A stretch of 64,000 nucleotides of DNA from Rhizophagus irregularis (taxonomy: Eukaryota; Glomeromycota; Glomeromycetes; Glomerales; Glomeraceae): positions 4,650,001 through 4,714,000 of the forward strand of contig NC_089436.1 of the NCBI RefSeq assembly GCF_026210795.1, in the 5' to 3' direction. Numbering within the stretch: position 1 is the stretch's first letter; each line of letters starts with the position of its first letter. Below the pieces are notes generated by a model. The model made no database searches, was not told the DNA's origin, and worked only from the letters and a program-made list of their open reading frames with translations. Positions 47,572 through 58,871 of the stretch are shown here, one piece after another. The translations under genes were made by a program, and so were the position numbers.

Positions 47572-49110
47572 GACTAATAATAATACACTTATAGGATTTT
47601 TTTTTTTTTGTTAAAACTGACCGACGTTATTAAATCCACAAATCCATTCTGAATTTTCTTTCGTAATATAATCAAGTGTAATATAATTAAGTATAAGAAA
47701 AATTTCATTTTGGAATACTGAAATGTCATCCACGTAATTAAAAATATTTTTATCAATATCGTTATAAATGCATGCTTTATAAGATGATTGGTGACATACA
47801 GTAAAAAAGAAAATTTTCTTGAACTCGTCGAATCTTTGTTTTTATTTCAAATAAATGAATTTTTTTAATATTATCATCTTGATACCGAAGTTTTGAGATA
47901 ACCATGTTACCGACAATTAATTATTTAACCAACAACCTATTTGGTCGACAGGTGCGACATATTTTACCGACAATCATTTTACCGACAGGTAGGTTACGGA
48001 ACGATTTCCCGGTCCATTTTCCCGACTTTTGACAACAATTTCCCGAAAAAAACTTTTCCCGACATGAACTTTTCCCGACATGATATTGTCTCGATATGAC
48101 AATTTCCCGAAATCGATTTACGAAAAATGATTCACAAAAATACTTAATTTTATTTAATAAATTATTTACAGTTTAGGAAATATCGCCAAATTTATTAATT
48201 TGAAATATTGTAAATGAAATTAAAATTAATGAAAATCTTAATTTATATTTAAAAATATTAGATATTAATGACAAAAAATATGAGACAATAATTATTTTCT
48301 AAATAGATTATTTTGCTCAGTTTATTTTATATATCTATTTGTAAAACACTGTTTGCGTAGATCTTGCAAAACAATATTTTATTATTAATAAAACTAATTA
48401 AAATTTAAATATTTGCGATTTATAGTGTGTTATTGTTAGATACTATATACTCAACTCAAAGTTACATTTTTAATAATTTGATTTCGGGAAATTTCATGTC
48501 GGGATAATATCAAAATGCTTTATTTTCGGGGAAATGTCCATTCAGGAATTTATCTTGTCGGGAAATCATCGTTGATGTCGGGAAAATGGATGTCGGGAAA
48601 ATGGATGTCGAGAATCGGTCCAACAACGGACAGGCACATTATACCAACAATCAAATTACCGACAAATATATTTTTTTCTCGAAAATCTTGATAAGCATAT
48701 GATTGCCCGGTATCACGTGATTTTATCATTGTATTCAAATCACGTGATACCAGATAAATCACTTATTCGGCACTTCAAGCCGAATAACTAATAGCAATTA
48801 ATCACTTAATCACCTAAATTACACCAATTCTTTATTTATTTTCAGTATTTAATATTTCACAATTTGAAATGCTATTTATTGTATTTATTGTATAACACAA
48901 TGCAAAATATTTACTTTCTAAATGAAGCTACAATTTAATTTGTATTATTTCGTACGCGGTCAATAACAATTTTTCTTATCTCTTTTCTTCGTGTTCGGAT
49001 GATACCCTATTTTGTTTGTGGATAACATAATAATAACTATTATAATTTTTTTTATAAAACAAGTTTTTACTTTTTTATTTTTTGTTTTTTTTTAAAAAAT
49101 GATAAATTGT
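47572..49110. other. Intergenic with a foldback repeat at 48000-48640
   Basis: 48000-48118 has TTTTCCCGACAT-type words on the plus strand and 48480-48640 the same words inverted, giving a foldback of about 640 bp. ACCGACAA words at 47905-47995 and 48640-48665 extend it. 48709-48752 is a small palindrome, GGTATCACGTGATTT against AAATCACGTGATACC. No gene. Confidence 0.5.
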
Positions 49111-49430
49111 TTCAAATGAAACATTTTTTTCGGAAATTTTTCATAGTTCATTATTATTGTATGGCCTTACTAGGATTGAACTTAAATTTGGCGTAATTTC
49201 CATTCAGCAAATTTGTAAGGCGGACCGGAGTTTTGCTTACAATCATGAAGATCGTTCCTTCTTTATACAATACCGGCAGTTCAAATTACATCATGAAATC
49301 CGAACTTCCTTTAGTAGTATTTATTTATTTGAGTTTACAATATTTAGTAAATGACTTGGCCATTTGATTATTCAAATGATATGGTCATTATTCTAATTCA
49401 TTTGTCACTTGGTCATTTCATGATGAAGGC
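49111..49430 (+). repeat. Direct repeat flanking cassette 3 (left)
   Basis: Shares TTTCAAATGAAA, TAGTTCATT(A/G)TTATTGTAT, GTATGGCCTTAC(T/C)AGGATT, GGCGTAATTT, CGGAGTTTTG and AATCATGAAG(A/G)TCGTTCCTT with 54892-55185, in the same orientation. Confidence 0.65.
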
Positions 49431-49985
49431 TAAAATTATAGCGCTTACCATATCACATTTAAATGAGTAATGAAATGACGTTTACGGATCTTTTATTTAT
49501 TATTTATAAATAAAGTTGCTGATGCAGTAATGTGCGGTTACTACATAATAATATAATCGAAAATGTGCACAAGATTTTACGTTGAGATAAAGAATAATTT
49601 TGTTTTTATTTTTATTTTTATTTCAACGTGAACTAGGCCACGGTACAAATTACATGGAGACTATATAATAGAACCGAAAGTAATTTCTATAAAACCGTGA
49701 ACCAAACCGCCAAGAATTGACAGTGTCACCTTGGTTATCTATTTTATCGAACCTGGACGAACCTTCCCTGAGGGAAGGGCCCGAACCGAACGCAAAGTAT
49801 AAAGAAAAAAGAGAAATAAAAATTAAAAATAAAACTATCTATCTAGGGAGGTAACTATACAAGATATATTATAGAAAAAAGAAAAAAAATTAACATTATC
49901 GAAAAGTAAATTATCTCTATGAATTTCCCAAGCACCAGAATGTAAAAAATTGCTGGAAGTCCAGCGTATGTATGATGCGTCGTTA

Positions 49986-50480
49986 ATCTTAGAAGAGGTT
50001 TTTGATAAGGTCTGTTAGTAGGTATGAGTGACCGAGGTCGTGGGCGAGGACGCCGATCATTATCTTGTGAAGAATTGCTATTAGCGTTTGTGTGAGGAGG
50101 AGTTTTGAAATTTGTGGTAATTCTTTTTTTTTCTTTTTAGTGATATTCTGTGATGTTTCCCATGATTTGAAATGAGATGCTCGTTCTTTCCAAGTAGTCC
50201 GATTAAGATTGGCGATAAAGTTTTGTAAATATTTGATTAGAAGAGGGTCGCGTATAAATTTTTTTCCGACGTAATTGTAAAATAGGCTCGTAAGGTCAGG
50301 AAATGGATTGACCGTGATCTGATGATAAGTTAAAAAGAGGAGTATCATTCACTCGGTCTGCGATATCGAAAGTGAGACCGGTAGCGTTATCCGTTAAGAT
50401 TTGAAAGTGCGTATTCACGAGTTTGGTCACCGGCACGTGACCTTCATTAAATTTGTGAAATCCTATTTGTGCTAGTGCTT
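49986..50480 (-). pseudogene. Decayed coding relic
   Basis: The minus strand reads VTKLVNTHFQILTDNATGL in one frame (about 50450-50300), then after a frame change DLTSLFYNYVGKKFIRDPLL, LNRTTWKERASHFKSWE and IGVLAHDLGHSYLLTDLI down to a stop at 49989. The DNATG word also occurs in the relic at 38743-39006, so both may descend from one element-encoded protein. Family unknown. Confidence 0.35.
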
Positions 50481-50966
50481 AACGCAGTAATGCGGGCCAA
50501 AGTCACGTGAGTGGTTTAGTTAAAATCAAACTGAATACATCATGCTGTTTGTAGTAGCTATAGTAGGCGATAGTAACTAGAGTTTAATTTTGGAGCGATG
50601 GTTATAAAAGTGATAGTAATGATTTATAGATGAAATGTTGAAACAAGATATGAACATAATTATTATGATGATTATGAAATATTTTTTAAGCTTATTTGGT
50701 AAAAAGTAATAAGCACCATGTCCACTATAATAAATAATTATAATTTTTTTAAGAACAAAATTATCACCGTAAAAATAAAAATTAGATCGTAAATAAAAAT
50801 TAGGTCGTAAAAATAAAAATTAGATCGTAAAAAGAAATAAAGTACTTATATTTTAAAAAATCAAATTGATACAAGAAATTCATACAAGAATAATTAATAA
50901 TTGAGACATCAGAAAAGTAACAAAATTTTGAAAAAGTAAATGATTTAGGGTTTGCGTTCATCCTAA

Positions 50967-53462
50967 TCATACTAGCATTCCGGAAACACTCATACCATTA
51001 GCTTCTTTATATTTAAATTCTTCTTGACCAAAATTAACTTTTAAACTACAAACTCCGTTAGAACCAATTGTAGGATACCAAGGATGAAATAATCCGGTGT
51101 AAGCAATACCCAAATTTTTACCATTCATCGTAAAAAAGACTTGTCCGATACTTGGGCAATAACCACAACCTATTACATCATTTATTTCTCCCCATTTTTC
51201 AGCATATTTTGAACCTGTATACCCTTCATTACGAAATGTTCTACCTTCATCTGAATGAAACCCAACTGAATGTGCGTCACAACCAGGTAATCTTAAAAAA
51301 AAAAATATGTTAAAATTCGCTTGATCTAAATATAAAATTCATGTCTTGAGATGCATACTTGTCTGTTGAGCAATTTTTTGAAGTAAGACCAATAGCAATT
51401 ATCGTTTTATCAATATTTTGATTTGATAAGATTGTAATTTCATAGTAATAATACTCGACTGGTGGTGAAAGAGATGAAGAGATGGAAGAGGTATCTATTA
51501 TTATATTTGAGATGAAAGTGACAGTTAGTAAAGGAAAATTGGATAATAGTAAATAATAATATACTAGGTGAACGGAAACCGTAGTAAAATCACGTGTCAC
51601 AAAATAAATAAAAGGGAACGTAAGTGGATGGAAGAAGGAAAATTGCATGGGTTACCACAAAATTGTGCAGTAAACTCCAGATAATTAATGATTCTTACCT
51701 TTCTTAAGAGCTTTTGGTAAAGGATAATTCGTTTGTATCATAACATCAGATTTAGCATTAAAAAAAATTTCAACACTATGGTCTTTTTTTGAAGTATTTT
51801 TGTCATTTTTAACGCCTACAGCCCCATTATTTTTGTTATTTTTGTCGCTTTTAACGGTTACAATCTCCAATAATGAAATTTCTGATTTAGGCACAAATTT
51901 CCATTCATTGACACTTAATTTGTTTAAGTCTAAATCTGGTTCCTTCCCTAAAAATTTTAAAAATTTTTTAAAAGATTTTTTTAAAAAAATTATGGATCTC
52001 TTTATCAGAATCCGTTTATTTTCTGAACCACATAATAAAATAAATAAGTAAATTAGTATATAATGTGAAACGTTAATAAACATGGATTTTTTCCTTTTTT
52101 TACTCACTTTGTGTAGCAACTTTTTCGTTAATATATTTCTGACATAAAATTGTGTTAACGTTCAAAATTATTAAAAACAACACAGTTGGTATACCTGAAT
52201 ATGATGATATAATTATTCAAGTTATTAGTATATATAAAGTCAATTTTTTAAATATAAACAATTTTCTAATAGAATTTGTTTACCAATAATAATTACTTCT
52301 CTATAAAACACATAACCTGAATGTATTAATATTAAATGTAGTTAATATTTAAATCATTTGAAAAAAAAAATTCTCAATTTAAAAAAATTATTAATTACTT
52401 TTATGTGTAGAAAGAATAATATAATACGTATACAACAATTCAATTATAATTACTATTTCAAGTAGGCTTGCAAAATAAAATAAACTATATAGGATTTTTG
52501 AATTTTTTTGTATCGCTATGAAAACCGTACAAATTGGAATAATTGTAATGATATCGAATATATCAATAATTGCTCCAAGAACTACTCCAAAAACTTCTCC
52601 TGGTTGCCAATAATATAAAATGTATATCTTTGATATCCAAATTCCAAGAAATGAAGTTGTAATTGAAAGTAATGTACCCTCAAGTTGATAAATAATATGG
52701 ACCCCTGGTTCATAATAGAAAATAAATTAATATTTGTTATTAAATTAAAAGAACTTTTAAACAGATAAAAAGATAATACATTTCTTGTTGTTATTTAATT
52801 TAGACTCCTTAATCCATCTCCAAGATCTAGAAAAGTATAATTATATTTAGTTTAAAAAATTTAATTAAAATCAAATATTATAAATTACTACCTTATCTTT
52901 AATAATAAAGTACATAACGCTATAAAAGTAAATTGAAATATTGCTAAAATTATCACCACAGGTATATGTTGAGGTATATAATACTTTGATATATTTTCAT
53001 TTAATTCTTCAATAATTTCATTTATTTTCTTAATTTCAAAATTGTCATATGCATCAGTCAAGTTTTGTAAATTCTCGATATTTGTTTTGTTTAAATCGAT
53101 TAAAATTTGATCACCATATACTTATCGTAATTAATATTTAAAAGACGTAGAGTCAAGTTAAATGAACCACTTTTCATAAAAAACACAATTAATAATTAAA
53201 AATATATACCAAAATAATAATTAAATTTGAAGATATTACAAAGCGCTATCATAATTGGAACAAAATTTACGATTAAGAATGCTATAGCATGAATTATAGT
53301 TTTATGAAAGACCGCGGATAAGCCAGTTAAAAAAACAAATGGAAGCGTGAACCATAATAAACGTGGCCAGATTGTAGGATAAATAATAAGAAATATAATT
53401 TCGAAGATGATTAATAAGATAAATAAAAAATTTAACATTCTTAATATTTTAATACTCAACAT
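50967..53462 (-). CDS. Gene B copy 3 (inverted): polytopic membrane protein with SPRY domain
   Basis: Predicted 579 residues from minus-strand exons 53462-53210, 53120-52892, 52826-52780, 52704-52399, 52316-52284, 52194-52108, 52022-51699, 51494-51359 and 51291-50967. Exons 1, 3, 6 and 8 match the lengths of the other copies. Two boundaries have moved: exon 5 is only 33 nt, and the exon 7 acceptor used elsewhere is missing here, so I place it at the next AG (TTCAG/AAAATAAACGG), which keeps the frame. Exon 4 begins after CCAG. The SPRY exon is almost identical in DNA to copy 1, including GFHSDEGRTF, VIGCGYCP and VFFTMNG; the stop comes after SGMLV. Start MLSI aligns with MVNI and MLNI. Confidence 0.8.
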
Positions 53463-53625
53463 GATGAGATGTGCACTTCAATTGATATTGTATTATCTGC
53501 TTTATATATTTTATATGGAAAAAGGATAACTCGATGGTATCACATAATCAATGAGGTGTCCCGCATTCGACTGAAATAATAAATACTTTATGTACTGTAT
53601 ATTTATAAAATAATATCAAGAGAAA
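53463..53625. promoter_or_regulatory. Bidirectional promoter, copy 3
   Basis: Only 163 bp separate the start codons, so this copy defines the shared minimum. On the minus strand TATAAAGCAGATAATACAAT precedes AATTGAAGTGCACATCTC and the B start. On the plus strand GTATATTTATAAAATAAT precedes the A start by about 25-45 bp. Confidence 0.55.
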
Positions 53626-54749
53626 ATGATATTTGCAGAAAACAAACCATCAACTGAACCATTTTCTTTTGTTTTTTTAAAGAAATTGTGTTCTTTTGCA
53701 CTAGTAATTACGCTTGTTTTTTATATTTATAATCAATTTTTACTATTTTCTGACTCGATTGTTAAACCAAATCTTAGTTTCCGTAAGCAAAAGAGTGCAA
53801 ATATTAAGATTATTGTAGGAGTTTGTAGTTCTTCATCATATCCTATAAACTGTACTTACAATTATAATTATAATGTTGGTTGTAAACTAGATGAGTACCA
53901 TGACCATCATAATATGTCTAATTGTAACTATTATACTTTTGACTTTCAAGATAGTACAGAGATAAAGATAAATTCTCCTATCACTGCAGTCTATTTAGAT
54001 GGAATTGTATTAGACGACAAATATTATCCATCACGCAAATTATCAACTAGGCAACCACTTCCTCTGAGTGAACAAACTATGGTAGTATATTATTCGATCA
54101 CAATTAGCAAAGACATGGTCGATATTTATGCATATGGTCTTGCGGGTGGAGAAGTAAAAGAGTTCGTTGACTTTAATGCACATACAGAACATATAACAGC
54201 TTCAACTCGAAATGCGCCAACTCTTTTATTAATACCAACATTAACGGATATTTATTATCAAGAGGAATCTTATTATGATCGTAACTATCAAATTATATAA
54301 ATTCTCAGAACAAATATATAATTATAATAATTTTTTAACTTATTCTTTTCTTTAGTTGGCTCGATTATATCAAATGTTGGTGGATTCTTTAGTTCTTTAT
54401 CTGGGTTCTTTGTATTTTTATTTGGAGCAACTAAATTAGCACCATGGTGAGTTAAATACAATTACAATTAATTAATAAATTTATTTGTAAATTAAAATTT
54501 ATTCCTTTCGATAGGGGATTTTTGCAAACACATGCGTTTAATTGTTTATGTACAAGATATCAAAGACGACTTATAAAGAAAATCCAAACTAAATACTATG
54601 AACCAATTCCATTTATTAGCGGAAGGACCAGAAATGTTACTTTAGAAGAACGTGTTCAAAGCATTGAAAATATACTTAAAGAATATTATCTTGATACCAG
54701 TTTCTTGAATTTATTAATAGAAGACAATAAAGTCGATGATAAAGTCTAG
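53626..54749 (+). CDS. Gene A copy 3: two-pass membrane protein, unknown
   Basis: Predicted 326 residues from exons 53626-54280, 54356-54446 and 54515-54749; exon 2 is 91 nt as in copies 1 and 2, and the phases are the same. Start MIFAENKPSTE. Membrane segment 1 at about 21-36 (CSFALVITLVFYIYNQF); segment 2 in exon 2 (GSIISNVGGFFSSLSGFFVF). The ectodomain has its own sequence (His/Asp-rich CKLDEYHDHHNMSNC) but keeps CTYNYN, VVYYSITISK and YGLAGGE. The tail has YYEPIPFISGRTRNVTLEER and KEYYLDTSFLN and is the shortest of the three. No secreted peptide gene was found downstream on either strand. Confidence 0.85.
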
Positions 54750-54891
54750 ATCGTTACTGCGGCATAAATTTCTTGAATGTCACCTATAAGATTATGTATT
54801 ATTAAATAAATACAATTACGAATTTTTTATTGAATAGTTTTTTGTGTGAAATTTTTTTTTTTGAAAATTTTTTTTTTCAAATGACAAATAT

Positions 54892-55185
54892 CTTCAAATG
54901 AAAACGTTTTTTTGGAAATTTTAATAGTTCATTGTTATTGTATCATTTGTATGGCCTTACCAGGATTAAATTTATTTAAAAATATTTTTTTTTGGCGTAA
55001 TTTACATTTAGTAATTAGGATTTAGGCGGTCCGGAGTTTTGTTTAGAATCATGAAGGTCGTTCCTTTTTTTGGACAATACCGACAAAAATCCACCAACTT
55101 CCTTTTACGTTACCATTGTTTGATAAATCATTGTCGTTATTCCTATTTCATCTGTCATTTGAATCATTTCAGTCATTTAATTTTG
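54892..55185 (+). repeat. Direct repeat flanking cassette 3 (right)
   Basis: Diverged copy of 49111-49430 in the same orientation; see that entry for shared words. The two copies bracket genes B and A of copy 3. Confidence 0.65.
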
Positions 55186-56331
55186 ATTGTTTGTTGAATG
55201 AGACGGGGGCACGAGGGCGGGCGGATTTATTTACTCCTCACTTTGTTCACTAAATCGTGGCGTACATAAAATTATACAATCATTTATCATTTATTTTGAC
55301 ATTTTATTAGTCATTTTATGGATTTTAATGTTGTTATTTATATTAATCATATTAAAAATAACATGAGATTATTGAGATGTGTACATATAGACAAGTTTTT
55401 AAAAATTTTTCATCCACGTGATTTTAATATTGGCCAATTATAATGGTGAACATTAAGTGGATTAACCTCGCATCATCTATATAATTAAAAAAAATTAAAT
55501 AACTTGAATTATGTGGATTATGTAACAGGAAAGGCATGATACGTCTGCGCCTGATCTATTCCCGTATTTATTATTTGAATAATTTGATTGGCTGTCGGGT
55601 CATGTGTAATTAATTATCTTTCTAACGAAAAAAGTTTGTTAATATTATTAATCCAGTTTTTTTTTCAATCTTGATTTTTTTAATTATTGTATTTTTTTTT
55701 CAAGCCCGTTTTTTTTAATGTCAGTTATTTTAAAATATTCAGATTTTTTTTTTCAAGCCTGATTTTTTTTTAATAATAATAATATTATTATTTTCAAACT
55801 GATTTTTTTTTAATTTATTTTCCTCTTTATATTCTATTTAGTGATAATTTTTTCTTAATTGTTTTTTTCTCATTCTTTCGACGTGTATTAAAGATAATAA
55901 ATCATTGTAACATTTTATTTCTGTTGACGTATCTGACGTGATGAAAGCATCTGAGTTAAGTATAACTAAGAAACTCTATAAGTTTTTTCCTGTGTGAATC
56001 TAATGTCTCCATTAAATCATTTTTATGTTCTGGGCATATCACCAGGTGATAATTAAATGAAAGAAACAAAATTCGTCTAAATGTAAAAACACGGTTGAAA
56101 TATTTACTATAGAATCTTGTTAATATATTAAAAAAAAATAATGTAATTTCCATTTACAATATTATAAAGAAGTTTTAAAGCATCATTGCAGCATTTGAAT
56201 ATCGAAAAAAAAATAATTTCTGCCCAATTTCAAAGCTTTTTCATGATAGCATTGGAATTTAAATCAAATCTACCTAAATTACGACTCATTTTTGAGTTGA
56301 TTGTTTATTCTGTTGATCAATCATTTCTTCG
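55186..56331. other. Intergenic, T-rich patches
   Basis: 55650-55830 carries repeated TTTTTTTTCAAGCC(T/C)G and TTTTTTTTCAATCTTG units. A minus frame at 55956-56153 has no recognisable motif. No gene recognised. Confidence 0.4.
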
Positions 56332-56339
56332 GTTTTAAG

Positions 56340-57276
56340 TAAGGATGGTCATCGGTCCTACCGGTCCTACTCGGTCCTGGACCGGTCGGTCCCAGGACTT
56401 GTAGGACCGGACCGCGGTCTTGCATTTTTTTGTGGCGCAGTAGGACCGGTCCTGAGGACCGACCAGTCCTCATACCGGTCTTCATATAATAAATGATTTT
56501 TATATTGAATAAACCTATTAATCTGACAAATATCTTCATAAAATAATATAAAGACCGGCCATTTCCAAACCAATAAATAATGACAATCACTCTTCCCACT
56601 TGTAGAGTTGCATGTCAAAACGCTGAAACTCCGAAACTCCAAAAAAAGCGTTTAAGCGGAATATCTCGTCATCCAGTGATCATAAAAGGATGAAACCACC
56701 ACCATTCGAATCGTCTCAGCGAGACGCGTCGAATGGTGACTAAATCATGTTTCTAGGATCGATAGATAGTCGGTAATTATTGAATTTATTATCAAATAGT
56801 TTTGCCGACGTAATTTTTTTTTATCGATTCTAAAATCATGATTTTGATACCATTCGACGCGCCGCAGCGAGACGATTCGAATGGTGGTAAAATTATCCTT
56901 TTATAATCACTGGATAGCGAGATATTGCGTTTTGAAGTATTTTTTCTCAAAGCTTTAAATTTTGCATGACGTTTTGTGATGATATCCAGGTGATTTGTAA
57001 AAAAAAAATTTATATTAAAAATCATCCCAATTAGTGTTCATTTATAAAACAAGGCTATTCCTAATAAAGTTAGGGAAGAAAATCTTTTTTTATTTGCAAA
57101 AAAAGAAAAAAGACCGATCGGTCTTAAAAAGACTGCGGTCCTTAAAAAGACCGACGGTCTTATTATATGTGATACAGGACCGAAAGACCGCGGTCCTACA
57201 CTAAGACGGACCGGTCCGTCTTTTTATGGTGTAGGACCGTAGGACCGCGGTCTTCTAGGACCGATGACCATCTTTA
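56340..57276. mobile_element. GGTCC-rich hAT-like element, 937 bp, with nested foldback
   Basis: Ends read TAAGGATGGTCATCGG on the left and TAAAGATGGTCATCGG on the opposite strand. GTTTTAAG flanks both sides (56332-56339, 57277-57284), an 8-bp duplication. Next to each end are 130-170 bp of GGACCG/CGGTCC words. The centre, about 56650-56940, is a separate inverted repeat (ATATCTCG, CCAGTGAT, CACCATTCGA, CGAGACG) related to the 7.6-8.3 kb element. No transposase; frames across the GGTCC tracts are artefacts. Confidence 0.8.
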
Positions 57277-57284
57277 GTTTTAAG

Positions 57285-57824
57285 TCGATAACAGGTGATA
57301 ATATAGGAATTAAAAGTTGCATGCTACTTTTAGAAACTATAACGATAAGGTTACCAATTGACGCTTCGAGACGAAAATTACTGATATAGACAGGACTGAG
57401 CTATACATAGAAAGGTCAGGGCTGATTATTTGCTTAGAATGAGCCAAATCATGTAGATCGCTTCCATTTGTGGATAATGCCGACCAGCATTACACAGTGC
57501 CGGCCCTGAAGAAATCGTAGAGCTAATAGTAAATGTGTGCAGATCTCCCCGACCTAACTCCCATATAGACACTTTGGATGTATTGTCAGATTCATTATAC
57601 CATTCTCATAGGTAATATTACTAAAGATGACGATAATTGATAAAACTCGTCGAATGCGAAGTTGAAATTCGGCTGCTTACAGTTGTATGGCTGGCTATTA
57701 TTACGTTCGTGTTCTTGTTTCTTGCTCAATTCTGTAAATAATGGATTGGGTCTATGTATAATGTGTATTAAATTAGTCTTGAGTTTACTTGTGAAGATTT
57801 ATAATTAATTTTTGGTTAACTTAC
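57285..57824. other. Intergenic
   Basis: No gene recognised. 57420-57500 has words (GAGCCAAATCATGTAGATCGC, ATAATGCCGACCAGCATTA split here for length) loosely similar to the direct repeats flanking cassette 3. Confidence 0.3.
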
Positions 57825-57932
57825 TTTTAATATATAAAGGTTATTCTCATTTATCCATGTTACGTCTACTAAATAACGATACACTGGAGTTAAAACATCG
57901 CTGGTAATAATGTTACTATTTTCATTTGCAAC
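57825..57932 (-). CDS. Isolated coding exon, 36 codons
   Basis: Between an acceptor (TTTAATAG) and a donor (GTAAGTT) the minus strand has a fully open phase-0 exon with NIITSDVLTPVYRYLVDVTW and INENNLYILK. The YLVDVTW pattern is weakly like the N-terminal propeller of dipeptidyl peptidase IV-type enzymes, but that is a thin match. Neighbouring minus-strand sequence (about 57990-58070, DSIWRLKLALG) may be a preceding exon whose frame does not join. Probably part of a decayed gene. Confidence 0.35.
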
Positions 57933-58871
57933 CTATTAAATTATTATTTTGTTACGAAAATTACTAATTTTAATAAAAATGAGTCCGATACCTTCCCAGT
58001 GCTAATTTTAGACGCCAAATAGAATCTACATCATTGTCAACTCAAGTCTATCACCATTTTATCATAACTTTTATCATACCTTACATCGGAGAAAGTTTCC
58101 AAATTTATTAGAGATAATTCTTACAATTCCAACACTCAGAGAAATTATATTGTTTGTTTTTTATTGATCATTAATTTAATTTAATACATTAAATTATAAA
58201 AGTATAGAAAGCAAAATAAACAATGATAGTGATAAGATTTAATAGTGTAATAAAATTCTTGTAAAATAATAATTTAATTCTATTCCCAAGGTAGTTAGTT
58301 TAATTTAATGTGAGTGATTACCAATGTTCATTTACTTTTTTTTATGGGTCTGGAAAGCCAAAGGTGTTCTGGTCTCTCCATTTCGAAAGTAAACCTTTGA
58401 AAAATTTTCAAGTATTCAAAATTTACCATTATTATCTTTCTTCTGTTGATCTGAAGAAGTCGCTATACTTTTTCTTAAAACTTTATTGATCGAGTCATGC
58501 CATTTTTAGCTCTATATATACCACCTTTTCCTTTGTAGCATTTATAATATTATAAGGTGATTCTTAGCTTTGCATTTGCAATATGAATAATTGCAACAAA
58601 TGCAATAATTTTCGTGCACATCTATTTCCAGGCCATGTCCAGTATTCCCTACAAAATTCAAAAAAAAAAATTTTTAGTCATTATCATCTCAGAGCATGCA
58701 AGGACTATCACCCAGTTAATTATGCTACCCTTGAACACCTATATGGACGTGTGTGGACGCCATAAAAACTATGATGAGCGTCATTACATGCTCTTCAATA
58801 ACAACCACTGGGTAAATGGCATCTTCCCCTTGAGGTATACCTCTTTGAAGAACTTACTGAGCATAGTTTAC
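57933..58871. other. Intergenic or decayed coding DNA
   Basis: Two overlapping plus frames at 58583-58765 and 58614-58877 look partly protein-like (HKNYDERHYMLFNNNHWVNG) but neither stands alone. A TATA-like string and T-rich stretches are present at 58510-58560. No sound gene model. Confidence 0.3.

Noticed and set aside
49620-49800. GC-richer patch with a CCTTCCCTGAGGGAAGG hairpin considered as an RNA gene
   Set aside because: A single short hairpin without any conserved partner sequence; no RNA family recognised.
56321-56642. Two overlapping minus frames rich in Gly, Pro and Arg
   Set aside because: Translated GGTCC repeat within the 56.3 kb element.
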